Below are positions 8,334 through 15,696 of a stretch of DNA of 39,593 nucleotides, piece after piece. Source of the stretch: Nitrospira sp. bin75 (lineage in GTDB: Bacteria > Nitrospirota > Nitrospiria > Nitrospirales > UBA8639); assembly GCA_002238765.1 (NCBI GenBank), contig MPMZ01000026.1, forward strand, positions 1 through 39,593. Reading direction: 5' to 3'. The first letter of the stretch is position 1; each line of letters starts with the position of its first letter. The notes beneath the pieces are model-generated. The model was not told the DNA's origin, did not search any database, and saw only the letters and a program-made list of their open reading frames with translations. The position numbers and the translations under genes are program-made.

Positions 8334-8759
8334 CTACCGGCAAAATACAGAGTTTTCCAATGGCTGGAGTGCGAGGTTTTCTCTGAATGAATTGATTTTC
8401 AGCTCCGCAACCGAGCAGTCTTGCAGGTAGTTAAACCGCGCCTCTAAGGCTTGCCCGAAATTAGAATTTTCCGCAACCCCTTTATCGTACTTTCCTATTG
8501 TCGCCCCACAATAAAGGGAGGCGGAGAACAAGATCATGAAAAGGCTTATCATAATCCTGACGTCATGTTCTCTACCGGCTGCGGAATTGAAAACAAACAC
8601 CATCCCTATACCCGACAACGCCACGGGAAGCACCGCCGCAAGAATCACTGCTTTTGAATCGCTTTGACCCACAAAATATCCGACAACCCATCCAAAAACC
8701 GCAGGGGCACACACCGACAAAGCATAACTTACTACTTTTGCTATTTTGTCAGAGTCCAT
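8334..8759 (-). CDS. Hypothetical three-helix membrane protein
   Basis: The 141-residue product starts at ATG 8759. Three hydrophobic segments lie at about residues 9-31, 37-58 and 69-88. A soluble C-terminal part with two cysteines follows (YLQDCSVAELK and SVFCR). No family was recognised. It lies 18 bases after the exported-protein gene 8778-9098, so the two are probably one operon under the sigma-54-type promoter at 9163-9178. Confidence 0.55.
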   Translation of the reverse strand: MDSDKIAKVVSYALSVCAPAVFGWVVGYFVGQSDSKAVILAAVLPVALSGIGMVFVFNSAAGREHDVRIMISLFMILFSASLYCGATIGKYDKGVAENSNFGQALEARFNYLQDCSVAELKINSFRENLALQPLENSVFCR

Positions 8760-8777
8760 AAGCGAAGCGTCACGACC

Positions 8778-9098
8778 TTATCCTCGTATTTGTCGATCCG
8801 GATCCGGAAAGTAGAGCTTCCGATACATTTCGGCTGGTGTCTGACCCCAGACTCCTCCTCTCTCCGGAACCAAGCTGTCTGATACCCCTGCTTGTGGAGG
8901 ATAAGGATTGTTTATAGTTAAGGAGTTCTTTAAATATTTACTACACTCTGTCTTCCACTTTGTCTCTTTCAAAACACACTCCCTAAAAGCTGCATTCTCA
9001 TTTTGTTCTGCCGTCTCGGAACTCCCGTCCTCTGCCGTTACTGCAACGGGACAACACAGAACGATCCAGAAGAAAAGACTAATCCATGTGTGATACAT
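8778..9098 (-). CDS. Small exported hypothetical protein
   Basis: The product has 106 residues from ATG 9098, eight bases after GGAGG; a GTG at 9107 lies too close to that site. The N-terminus MYHTWISLFFWIVLCCPVAV followed by TAEDGSS is a clear Sec signal peptide with cleavage likely after TA. The mature part of about 85 residues holds two cysteines (RECVLKETKWKTECSKYL) spaced for a disulfide, and proline-rich C-terminal sequence. The function is unknown. It is first in an operon whose promoter region resembles that of nxrA, which suggests that it is expressed under the same signal. Confidence 0.6.
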   Translation of the reverse strand: MYHTWISLFFWIVLCCPVAVTAEDGSSETAEQNENAAFRECVLKETKWKTECSKYLKNSLTINNPYPPQAGVSDSLVPERGGVWGQTPAEMYRKLYFPDPDRQIRG

Positions 9099-9162
9099 GA
9101 CAGTCACCTCCGACAGTAGGTCGCAATCATTCGCCTTGCATTTTCGCCTTCGCTCTATTTAG

Positions 9163-9278
9163 AGCAATTTTTGCGCCATCATGAACGTTTTTGAAATATC
9201 ACTGTAACACGTTAAAAACAAAGATTCATTTAGTTTTCTAAACAATACAAGATATTCCCTCACGTTTACAATTGGTAG
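9163..9278 (-). promoter_or_regulatory. Second sigma-54-type promoter block, sister of the nxrA one
   Basis: At 9163-9178 the minus strand reads TGGCGCA-AAAA-TTGCT, again with ten bases between GG and GC. Start of transcription is expected near 9151, giving a ~53-base leader for the gene at 8778-9098. The block matches 7806-7920 along its length: GATGGC, TGTTA, ATATC and CTACCAATTG recur at matching places, roughly two thirds of positions by eye. The gap 9279-9346 shows nothing else. Confidence 0.55.
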
Positions 9279-9346
9279 GACGTAATTGGTTTGGTAGTGT
9301 CCTTGAGCGTGTCTAGTGCTATTTATATTTAAATAAACCATAGGAT

Positions 9347-9544
9347 TCAATGTGACCAATCCTCTGCTATGCACTCGACGCTGAACCCCTTGTCTTTAAG
9401 AATTCTTTCAAAACTCTTAACGTGCTCAGCCCCGCAAATGAATAGAACTGGCCATTGGGTTACCGTTTGTAGACGCTCAAGCCAATAATGCTCGCGTCGC
9501 GTCAATGCTGAGCAAATTTGTCGTTCAATTTGGGAATTATCCAT
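9347..9544 (-). pseudogene. TraB/TIKI-like protein, C-terminal fragment
   Basis: This is the C-terminal third of the gene whose start lies at 10450-10815. Reading continues as ERQICSALTRREHYWLERL and VLFICGAEHVKSFERIL. The GAxH motif near the end is the second GxxH signature of TIKI/TraB-type proteins. The frame now opens with an ATG that belongs to the inserted cassette's end. Removing the cassette plus one 8-bp repeat joins both parts in frame (171 residues). A short shortened product from the inner ATG is possible but unlikely to be active. Confidence 0.8.
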
Positions 9545-9553
9545 TTAACTTGA

Positions 9554-9664
9554 CAGGATAATCCGATTGTGATAGGCTTCTTTCATACCGTGGATCGCAT
9601 GGCGGCCTTGTTCGGCGGCATGCCTGGAAAGACGATGACCTACAAGGGGTTGGTCGCCGATTGA
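9554..9664 (+). pseudogene. Transposase C-terminal remnant (IS1595-like)
   Basis: The open frame ends IGFFHTVDRMAALFGGMPGK then TMTYKGLVAD and a stop. The pattern GK-x-x-TYK-x-L-x-A at the very C-terminus is what I recall of IS1595-family transposases. Only about 36 codons are left, directly beside the left inverted repeat, as expected if a deletion removed the body of the transposase. The family call rests on a short match. Confidence 0.5.
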
Positions 9665-9691
9665 CAGGAAGTACTAAGTCTGCTATACAAA

Positions 9692-9726
9692 AATGGCCCG
9701 ATCCTCGGCGAAAGGATCAGGCCATT
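9692..9726 (-). terminator. Hairpin, possible minus-strand terminator in the cassette
   Basis: AATGGCC-C-GATCC pairs with GGATC-A-GGCCATT around a nine-base loop. On the minus strand the stem runs into TTTTT. It could end transcripts entering from the interrupted gene or from the 10015-10227 passenger gene. Confidence 0.45.
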
Positions 9727-9829
9727 AACACCAAATAGAAAGGATTGTAATTTGATAGGCCGTTAGGCAGGACCCCCGTTTAAGTTCAACCCGCTGTTGG
9801 TAGCAGCGAATCAAGAAAGGACGCTTACA

Positions 9830-10018
9830 ATGAAAAGTCTTATCAGTTTCGTTCGCTCAAGTCAAGCCCCCATCCAGATCATTTTCGGTGGCCGCGTGCC
9901 AAGCGGGCACGAACAACTGCAACAGTTGATTCGTCACGCTGAACGGCAATCCTTTCGGGTGTGGGCGTTCAATCGCTGGCAACGGGTGAAGGCCCGGCTC
10001 GGCTTGTGCCGCGTTTAA
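9830..10018 (+). CDS. Cassette passenger gene 1, small basic protein
   Basis: The product has 62 residues from ATG 9830, preceded by AAAGGACGCTTACA; an upstream in-frame start at 9797 lacks a binding site. It is soluble and basic toward the end (RVWAFNRWQRVKARLGLCRV), with the centre IQIIFGGRVPSGHEQLQQLIRH. No family was recognised. Its last four bases overlap those of the convergent gene at 10015-10227. Its place inside a transposon-like cassette marks it as a passenger. Confidence 0.5.
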   Translation: MKSLISFVRSSQAPIQIIFGGRVPSGHEQLQQLIRHAERQSFRVWAFNRWQRVKARLGLCRV

Positions 10019-10227
10019 TGCTTCATCATATCGGCCAAGAGTCCGAGCACCCATAGCAGGGCAAGAGAAATCGGGATGGCCTTCCAGCCCAGCGCCCGCA
10101 AGAGTACCCAACAGAAATAGAGCAGGGGAAGCGCCACCGTCACGACAAGAAGCCCTAGAGGGCCTGTCGCAAGGAAAATCAGCACAACCCATACCAAGGC
10201 CAGGGCCGCAAAGATTCCGGTCCACAT
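10015..10227 (-). CDS. Cassette passenger gene 2, small membrane protein
   Basis: The 70-residue product starts at ATG 10227 behind GGAG. It is almost wholly hydrophobic, with segments at about residues 4-22, 24-44 and 49-66, broken by a short LRALGWKAIP loop. No family was recognised. It is tail to tail with the small basic protein gene. A membrane/soluble small-protein pair in a mobile cassette could be a selfish or protective module, but the sequence gives no direct evidence. Confidence 0.5.
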   Translation of the reverse strand: MWTGIFAALALVWVVLIFLATGPLGLLVVTVALPLLYFCWVLLRALGWKAIPISLALLWVLGLLADMMKH

Positions 10228-10284
10228 AGGGCATTCTCCGCGTAAAAATGGGTGATATTCCGACAGGGATAGGGTCGGGCCTGC

Positions 10285-10421
10285 CCGTCCATTCAGGCAA
10301 GAGACTCCCTGCGTATTTACCGTGTCAATGGATCGCGCCGCGTCTGGTAGCTATCCAGGGCAGCGCGATCAGGCTCTTGTATTTCACAGGCGACCCGACA
10401 AGGGGTAGCCTGAATGGACGG
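10285..10421. repeat. Nested inverted repeats at the cassette's right end
   Basis: A perfect 14-bp outer pair (CCGTCCATTCAGGC at 10285-10298, complement at 10408-10421), a CAAGAG/CTCTTG pair, an inner GATCGCGC/GCGCGATC pair (10331-10338 and 10363-10370) and a central CTGG/CCAG pair form a long stem with internal loops. It may be a folded RNA or a recombination or replication site; no known family was recognised. Confidence 0.6.
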
Positions 10422-10449
10422 TCGGAAGGAATCTAACAGAAGCGGAAAG

Positions 10450-10815
10450 TTACGTCAAGTTAAATGGATAATTCCCTTCAATTTCATCGTCGGAAATATT
10501 GGGATCAGAGAACTGCTGAATCCTAATGTCGTTTTCCTGCAACAGTCCAAGTTCCCTACGTTGTTTGCGATCGGGGTCACAGAAAAGATGTGTAAGCGAT
10601 AACTCACTTGCGACCCGTTGTGGAATTGACTCATTGCGCTTCACCTCTACCAAGGCTTCTACGTTCATTTCCTCGGCCACCGTTCGGATGTCATATCGAC
10701 GACACGCCTCCAAAAGAAAACGTTGAAAGGTTTGTGCCCCTTGCGGGGGACATCGTTCCTCTGCCGTCTGGTATGGGTGGCTGGTTCCAATGAGCACTAT
10801 CTTATTTATGTTCAT
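10450..10815 (-). pseudogene. TraB/TIKI-like protein, N-terminal fragment
   Basis: The frame starts at ATG 10815 with MNINKIVLIGTSHPYQ, where GTSH is the first GxxH motif of the TIKI/TraB superfamily of metal-dependent proteins. It continues through TVAEEMNVEALVEV and THLFCDPDRKQRRELG to DDEIE, and then runs into the cassette for a few false codons before a stop at 10450. Joined to 9347-9523 it gives 171 residues with two GxxH motifs, acidic EEMN and Arg residues. This is an inference from motifs; the function of such short members is unknown. Confidence 0.8.
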
Positions 10816-10833
10816 GTTGCGCTTGATACTCGC

Positions 10834-11868
10834 TCATTGAGGTCTTCCGGTCGCCAGCGGAACATGAGTCCAGGACTCGCCGCCATCCCGGCTGCGAAAA
10901 AGGCCGCTGCCGTTCGTGCCCACGTACAACATCAGTGGATCGCGGGGGTCCATGGCGATCGTTCGAATATTCAGGTTGTCCAACCCGTTATTGGTGGTTT
11001 TCCACGTGTGCCCGCCGTCCCGGCTTTGAAAGATACCCCGGCTGGTCCCCATATAGAGGTGCTGCCCGTTTCCGGGTTCCAACACGAGGCTGCTCACGTA
11101 GAGTTCTCCGAGACCGGCCGCCAGTCTCGTCCACTCCTCTCCCTTGTTGAGTGTCTTGAACACGCCTCGGGTGGTACCCGCGTAGACGACGTCCGGATCG
11201 GCAGAATCGATCAGCAATCGATTCACTCCCAAGGCCATGGACGCCATTTTGGCGTCATCGGGAACGAGCCCGTTATTGGTCTTTGTCCAATGGTCTACCC
11301 CATCGAGACTGCGATACACCCCGCCGCTCGTCCCTGCATAGAGAATATTGGGGCTCATCGGATCGACGGCCAACGCGACGATAAAATTGATCTCGCTCAT
11401 ACCTCGCATGCGTTCGGTCCAGGACTGCCCGGCGTCCCTGGTCTGAAACACCCCGACGGTCGTCGCCGCGTACAGGATTTGCGAGTCAATCGGATCGAAG
11501 ACCAGTTGATTCACGTTGGCCGAGATCGTCCCTTTCTGAATGCCGGCATTGCGCGGGAGCCAACGCCGTCCGCCGTCGGGACTTTTGTACACCCCATCGG
11601 CAAGCGTACCCGCAAACACATTGGCCGGCAGCTGCGGATCGATCGCCAAATTCATGACCCGCACGCGACGTAACCCTTCCGAAAGCCGTTTCCATGCCAG
11701 TCCTCCGTCCCGGGTTTTATAGACGGCTTCTTCCGTCGCCACGTAGACCAACGTCGGCTTGCTGGGATGCACTACGACGGCGACCACACGATCGCTGCGC
11801 TGGGTGCAGCCCAACAGCAGGGCTACCATGACGAGAAAGACGACGGCATCTTGAACGACGGTCTTCAT
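10834..11868 (-). CDS. BNR/Asp-box repeat lipoprotein
   Basis: The product has 344 residues from ATG 11868, which overlaps the stop of the upstream gene (ATGA), so the two are translationally coupled. A lipoprotein signal ends in LLLGC with the lipid-carrying Cys at residue 21. The rest is made of seven or so blade-like repeats with the Asp-box pattern S/TrDGGxxW (KTRDGGLAW, KSPDGGRRW, QTRDAGQSW, RSLDGVDHW, QSRDGGHTW, RSRDGGESW). This is a beta-propeller of the sialidase/VPS10/YCF48-like type. It is probably anchored in the periplasm; a ligand cannot be named. Confidence 0.85.
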   Translation of the reverse strand: MKTVVQDAVVFLVMVALLLGCTQRSDRVVAVVVHPSKPTLVYVATEEAVYKTRDGGLAWKRLSEGLRRVRVMNLAIDPQLPANVFAGTLADGVYKSPDGGRRWLPRNAGIQKGTISANVNQLVFDPIDSQILYAATTVGVFQTRDAGQSWTERMRGMSEINFIVALAVDPMSPNILYAGTSGGVYRSLDGVDHWTKTNNGLVPDDAKMASMALGVNRLLIDSADPDVVYAGTTRGVFKTLNKGEEWTRLAAGLGELYVSSLVLEPGNGQHLYMGTSRGIFQSRDGGHTWKTTNNGLDNLNIRTIAMDPRDPLMLYVGTNGSGLFRSRDGGESWTHVPLATGRPQ

Positions 11869-13073
11869 CGGCTCAGGTGGTTCTTGCGTGAACGATACTC
11901 GAATTCCAGGGGGTTCGCATATCCGGTGAGTTCGACGTACCCGTTGCCGGTCACGGGCGCATTCCGGTAATGGCCGCGCACGTCCACCGCACCTTCCCAA
12001 TACGTCACCCGGGTGCTGTTCCCGGTCCGCAGTTCCTGATCGGGCAGCACCGGCGTCACCGTGACCTGAAGCGGGACCGACGGAACCGCCACGATCCACT
12101 GCGCCGGGTACTGCGCGTGACTGAGCGGGCTGGTCCACTGATCCGTCGTTCGCACCACGAAGTCCGCGCGTTTCAGGTGCCGGCTCGTGCCATCCGGAAA
12201 GATCAATGTCCCGCTCGACGCCGGATCATGGGACCCGTCCCGTTTACGCAGGAGATAGAGCATGAATTCGACGTTCGAATCAAATTGCACGCTGAACCAA
12301 TCCCACCCGACTTGATCCTCGCCCAAGCCGCCGGACCCGAACTCATGATCCATCCAACTGGTCCCGGTGACATCAAACGGTTCGCCCCGGACCCGGACGG
12401 TTCCCCGGGTCGCCAAACGCGTGAGTGAATAATAGTGTGACGCCTGGCCGGGGCCGAGGCCCTTGCGACTGATCCCTTCCCGGCCGTGGATCACGGGCGG
12501 TTTGTCCAAGGTGAGCGTCAGATCGACGCCGAATCCGGCATCCTGGGCCGTGAGATGCACCCGGCCATGATCCTCGGTCACGGGGTTCAAGGTCCAACGG
12601 TCGATCCAGACCTTCATCCGGTCGGGATCGGCTCCGGCTTTCCCCAATGCCGCTCGACTTAATTTTTCGGCAAATCGAAAAGTGGCCCCCTCAACGTCGG
12701 TGACGGCCAAGTGCGCGAAATACAGATGCCGCAACGCCCAACGTGACGGGTGCTCGCGCACGCGCGCATCATCGACGGCCTTGCGGAAAAACGTGACTTC
12801 ATAGCCGAACCGTCTCGCCGACCGGTCATAGAGGTGACCGGTGAAGTACCACCACTCCAGGCCGTAGCGGTCATGGGAACCGTGATCGCGCGGGAAGGCA
12901 TAGACGTATCCGGGCTGTGCCGTGATCAGCTCGGATTTCTCACCAGACTCCGTCGCGAGGACTTCGGATGGAGAAGGAAGAACCTCCTCACCCCGGCTCT
13001 CTCCAAAGGGCAGAAGGAGAACAATTGACAGCGCACAACCAAGACCGATCACCCTATCACGCAGTCCCGGCAC
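11865..13073 (-). CDS. CrtC/AttH-like lipocalin-fold secreted protein
   Basis: The product has 402 residues from a GTG at 13073 behind GGAGGGTG. An N-terminal signal peptide is visible (VIGLGCALSIVLLLPFGESRG). The signatures 'GLEWWYFTGHLYD' near residue 70 and 'GTSWMDHEFGSGGLGEDQVG' in the middle are those of the AttH/CrtC (carotenoid 1,2-hydratase-like) family with two lipocalin-type domains. Carotenoid neighbours are absent, so the substrate is not known. It is the first gene of a two-gene operon with the BNR lipoprotein. Confidence 0.85.
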   Translation of the reverse strand: MPGLRDRVIGLGCALSIVLLLPFGESRGEEVLPSPSEVLATESGEKSELITAQPGYVYAFPRDHGSHDRYGLEWWYFTGHLYDRSARRFGYEVTFFRKAVDDARVREHPSRWALRHLYFAHLAVTDVEGATFRFAEKLSRAALGKAGADPDRMKVWIDRWTLNPVTEDHGRVHLTAQDAGFGVDLTLTLDKPPVIHGREGISRKGLGPGQASHYYSLTRLATRGTVRVRGEPFDVTGTSWMDHEFGSGGLGEDQVGWDWFSVQFDSNVEFMLYLLRKRDGSHDPASSGTLIFPDGTSRHLKRADFVVRTTDQWTSPLSHAQYPAQWIVAVPSVPLQVTVTPVLPDQELRTGNSTRVTYWEGAVDVRGHYRNAPVTGNGYVELTGYANPLEFEYRSRKNHLSR

Positions 13074-13222
13074 GGCGTTTCACCCTCCAAGTTAGGCTCG
13101 TTTCGCGATGTTCACTCATACGCGGACCATTCACGCGTGACGGCACCTCACGATCGTGATCGTGCCGACCCTCCCGGAATCACCACGTTGACAGGAATTT
13201 TGAGCGTCGGCTATCGTACCGC

Positions 13223-13891
13223 ATGCCTGCAGTAAATGACACGCCTTCTTCGAAGGCCTTCCCCGTCCCGGAGATCATCCCGATCTTTCCGCTTCCCAAC
13301 GTCGTGCTGTTTCCGGATACCTATCTGCCTCTTCATATTTTCGAGCCTCGATACCGGGACATGGTCGCCGATGCCGGCCGGGAAGGCGCCTGTATCGGCA
13401 TGGCGTTGTTCAAGCAAGGATGGGAGAGCCGGTATTATGGCAATCCACCCATTTTTCCCCTGGGATGCGTGGGACGCATGACCCATATCGAGCCGCTACA
13501 GGATGGCCGGTCGAACCTGATCCTGCAAGGCGTGTCTCGGTATACGATCGAAGAGGAATTCTTTGACGCCCGGTATCGTAAAGCCAAGATCACCTTGGAG
13601 CCGAGTGAGCCGTTTCAATCGATACCCGAAGGGTCCATGCGCGCAACCCTCACGGCGTTGGCGATGCGCTATCTTCAATCACAAAAGGCCGATACACTCT
13701 GCCGGCTTGTGAACGATGAAGCCATGACGGACCGTGTCTTGGTCAACGGTCTTTCCTCGTGCCTGGACTTGACGCCGCTGGAAAAACAGTTCCTGCTCGA
13801 AGCCGACAGCTTGCATCAACAAACCCGCCGCTTGATCGACCTCCTGAAGTTTAAACTCGATAGTGAAACACAATTGTCAGGGTGGGGTTGA
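13223..13891 (+). CDS. Lon N-terminal (LON substrate-binding) domain protein
   Basis: The 222-residue product starts at ATG 13223. It is a stand-alone LON domain: 'IPIFPLPNVVLFPDTYLPLHIFEPRYRDMV' in short form near residue 20, the 'GCVGRMTHIEPLQDGRSNLI' beta-strand core, and a helical C-terminal half ending in LLKFKLDSET. It lacks the ATPase and protease domains of Lon, as is typical of the family. The role is unclear and may be binding of unfolded protein. Its stop overlaps the start of the ABC gene by one base, so it heads the run of plus-strand genes to 17260. Confidence 0.9.
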   Translation: MPAVNDTPSSKAFPVPEIIPIFPLPNVVLFPDTYLPLHIFEPRYRDMVADAGREGACIGMALFKQGWESRYYGNPPIFPLGCVGRMTHIEPLQDGRSNLILQGVSRYTIEEEFFDARYRKAKITLEPSEPFQSIPEGSMRATLTALAMRYLQSQKADTLCRLVNDEAMTDRVLVNGLSSCLDLTPLEKQFLLEADSLHQQTRRLIDLLKFKLDSETQLSGWG

Positions 13892-14868
13892 TGGATCCCG
13901 CCATCGTGATCGACGTCGCACACTTGGGGAAAACGTTTGGCTCGGTGACGGCCATTGAGGATGTGTCGTTCACGGTACACGCCGGTGAAATTTTCGGACT
14001 CCTGGGTCCCAACGGCGCCGGGAAAAGCACGACCCTGCGGATTCTGATCACCGTGCTGCCCCCTTCCAGCGGAACGGCCACGGTGCTGGGACACGACGTG
14101 CTGACGGAGGCGGACACCGTCCGAAGCCTGATCGGCTACGTCCCGCAAGAACGCGCCGTTGATCGGTTTCTGACCGGTCGCGAACACCTCGAGCTCTTGG
14201 GAGGCCTCTACCATCTTTCCCGGACGGAAACGAACGCGCGGATTGACGAACTGTTGAAGCTCGTCAATCTCGAAGAGCACGCGGACCGCGTGGCGAAAAC
14301 CTATTCCGGGGGCATGAAGCGCAAATTGGACATCGCCTGCGGGTTGCTGCCCCATCCCAAAATCGTGTTTTTGGACGAACCGACCCTGGGGTTGGACGTC
14401 CAAAGCCGTCTCCGGATATGGGACTATATCCGGCAACTTCGTGAGCAGGGCATCACCATCGTCATGACGACCAATTACCTGGAAGAAGCCGACCAACTGT
14501 GCGATCGACTGGCGATTATCGACGGCGGAACGATTCGGGTCATCGGGTCGCCGCTGGAGTTGAAAACCGGATTGGGGGGCGACAGCCTCTCGCTGACGAT
14601 CAAGGACCACGAAACGGAAAAACTCCCGCGCCTGCGTGAAGGGGTCATGGCCTTGCCCCTGGTCCGTGACGTGCGCATCAACCCGACCGGCCTGGATGTG
14701 CTCGTGGAATCTCCCGAGAAATCCCTCTCCGCCGTCATCGAGGTTGCCCAACGCCTTGATTGCAGCCTTGATGGCATCGAATATCATCGACCCCGGCTCG
14801 ACGACGTGTTCGTCGCCCATACCGGGCACGGGTTGCGGGGAGGCACTCCGGACGCGGCGGAGGAATAA
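13891..14868 (+). CDS. ABC-2 type exporter ATP-binding protein
   Basis: The 325-residue product starts at ATG 13891, overlapping the previous stop (TGATG). It has Walker A GLLGPNGAGKST, Q-loop YVPQERA, signature YSGGMKRKLDIA and Walker B IVFLDEPTLGLD. This is the DrrA/NodI-like class that drives export with an ABC-2 permease. The residue expected as the switch histidine (TTHYLEEA) is asparagine: TTNYLEEAD, about residue 196. That change often lowers ATPase activity in other ABC proteins. The substrate is unknown. The permease follows. Confidence 0.93.
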   Translation: MDPAIVIDVAHLGKTFGSVTAIEDVSFTVHAGEIFGLLGPNGAGKSTTLRILITVLPPSSGTATVLGHDVLTEADTVRSLIGYVPQERAVDRFLTGREHLELLGGLYHLSRTETNARIDELLKLVNLEEHADRVAKTYSGGMKRKLDIACGLLPHPKIVFLDEPTLGLDVQSRLRIWDYIRQLREQGITIVMTTNYLEEADQLCDRLAIIDGGTIRVIGSPLELKTGLGGDSLSLTIKDHETEKLPRLREGVMALPLVRDVRINPTGLDVLVESPEKSLSAVIEVAQRLDCSLDGIEYHRPRLDDVFVAHTGHGLRGGTPDAAEE

Positions 14869-14884
14869 CCCCGGCTTACAGACC

Positions 14885-15670
14885 ATGACCTTTCAACACT
14901 ACAGACAGGAAGTCCTCGCATTGACGATGCGGTGGGTTCGCCGGCTCAGCCGGGAAAAATTCAGCATGCTGTTCACCTTGGTCCAGCCCATGCTGTTCTG
15001 GCTGATCTTTTTCGGCAGCCTCTTTCAACGCGCGGCCAACATCCAAATCCTCGACGCCCCGAACTATATGAGTTTCCTGGCGGGCGGGGTGGTCGTCATG
15101 ACGGTCCTCAACAACGGGCTGGCCGGCGGCGTGGACCTGCTGTTCGACAAGGAGAACGGGTTCCTGGAACGCATGATGTCCACGCCCATTCACCGGTCCT
15201 CCGTGATCCTCAGTCGCTACCTCTTCGTGATGGCCATTACCGGCATGCAGATTCTGGTCATTCTGAGCATCGCGTTCGTCTTCGGCGTACGCCTCGAAAC
15301 GGGGCTGCCGGGCATCGCCGTGATCCTGGCGATCGGGATGCTGTTCGGCGTGGGGCTGACCGCCATCTCCATGGGTATCGCGTTTTCCGTCAAAAGCCAC
15401 GGCGATTTCTTTTCCTTGCTGGGCTTCCTTTCCCTGCCCATGATTTTTCTCAGCTCGGCCCTCGTGCCCCTGTCAGCCATGCCGGGGTGGATGCAGGTCG
15501 TCGCCATGGTGAATCCGATGACCTGGGTCATCGACGCCGTGCGCCCCCTCATCATCACGGGATGGGACGCGGCCATTCCCCAGGTGGCCCTGGCCTTCGT
15601 GATCCTGGCTGTCTTCGACGCCGTGTGTCTGTACGGGGGGGCCAAGGCTTTCCGCCGGGCAATCGGGTAG
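14885..15670 (+). CDS. ABC-2 type exporter permease
   Basis: The 261-residue product starts at ATG 14885, 16 bases after the ATPase gene. Six membrane segments are visible, at about 28-47, 62-82, 112-136, 143-165, 175-195 and 230-252, with the ABC-2 signature 'NPMTWVIDAVRPLI' before the last. The cytoplasmic loop KENGFLERMMSTPI is typical of the family. Together with the ATPase it should form a 2+2 exporter of the DrrAB/NodIJ type. Confidence 0.92.
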   Translation: MTFQHYRQEVLALTMRWVRRLSREKFSMLFTLVQPMLFWLIFFGSLFQRAANIQILDAPNYMSFLAGGVVVMTVLNNGLAGGVDLLFDKENGFLERMMSTPIHRSSVILSRYLFVMAITGMQILVILSIAFVFGVRLETGLPGIAVILAIGMLFGVGLTAISMGIAFSVKSHGDFFSLLGFLSLPMIFLSSALVPLSAMPGWMQVVAMVNPMTWVIDAVRPLIITGWDAAIPQVALAFVILAVFDAVCLYGGAKAFRRAIG

Positions 15671-15696
15671 GGTTCGTGAACCCGGGATCCGCCGTG

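Larger units (their letters stand above)
9532..10476. mobile_element. Transposase-less mobile cassette (MIC-like), 945 bp
   Basis: The ends are perfect 23-bp inverted repeats (9532-9554 and 10454-10476) that begin GGGAATTATCC. They are flanked by an exact 8-bp target duplication TTCAATTT at 9524-9531 and 10477-10484. Inside are a fragment resembling a transposase C-terminus at the left, two small passenger genes tail to tail, and a structured block at the right. Eight-base duplications, GG-starting ends and passenger genes fit the IS1595 family and its transposase-less derivatives called mobile insertion cassettes. Movement would need a transposase supplied from elsewhere. Confidence 0.85.

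Noticed and set aside
9159-9374. 71-codon minus-strand frame across the second promoter block
   Set aside because: It covers a conserved regulatory block and lacks a start site and protein-like composition.
9765-9795. Integron-like core sites (GTTAGGC and GTTCAAC)
   Set aside because: Their order and spacing do not fit an attC site, and no integron integrase or second site is seen.
10834-12138. Long N-terminal extension of the BNR lipoprotein frame
   Set aside because: The lipoprotein signal at ATG 11868 is decisive, and the extension lies within the upstream CrtC/AttH-like gene.
13816-14886. 356-codon minus-strand frame across the ABC ATPase gene
   Set aside because: It overlaps a well-supported ABC ATPase over its full length and has no recognisable domain.
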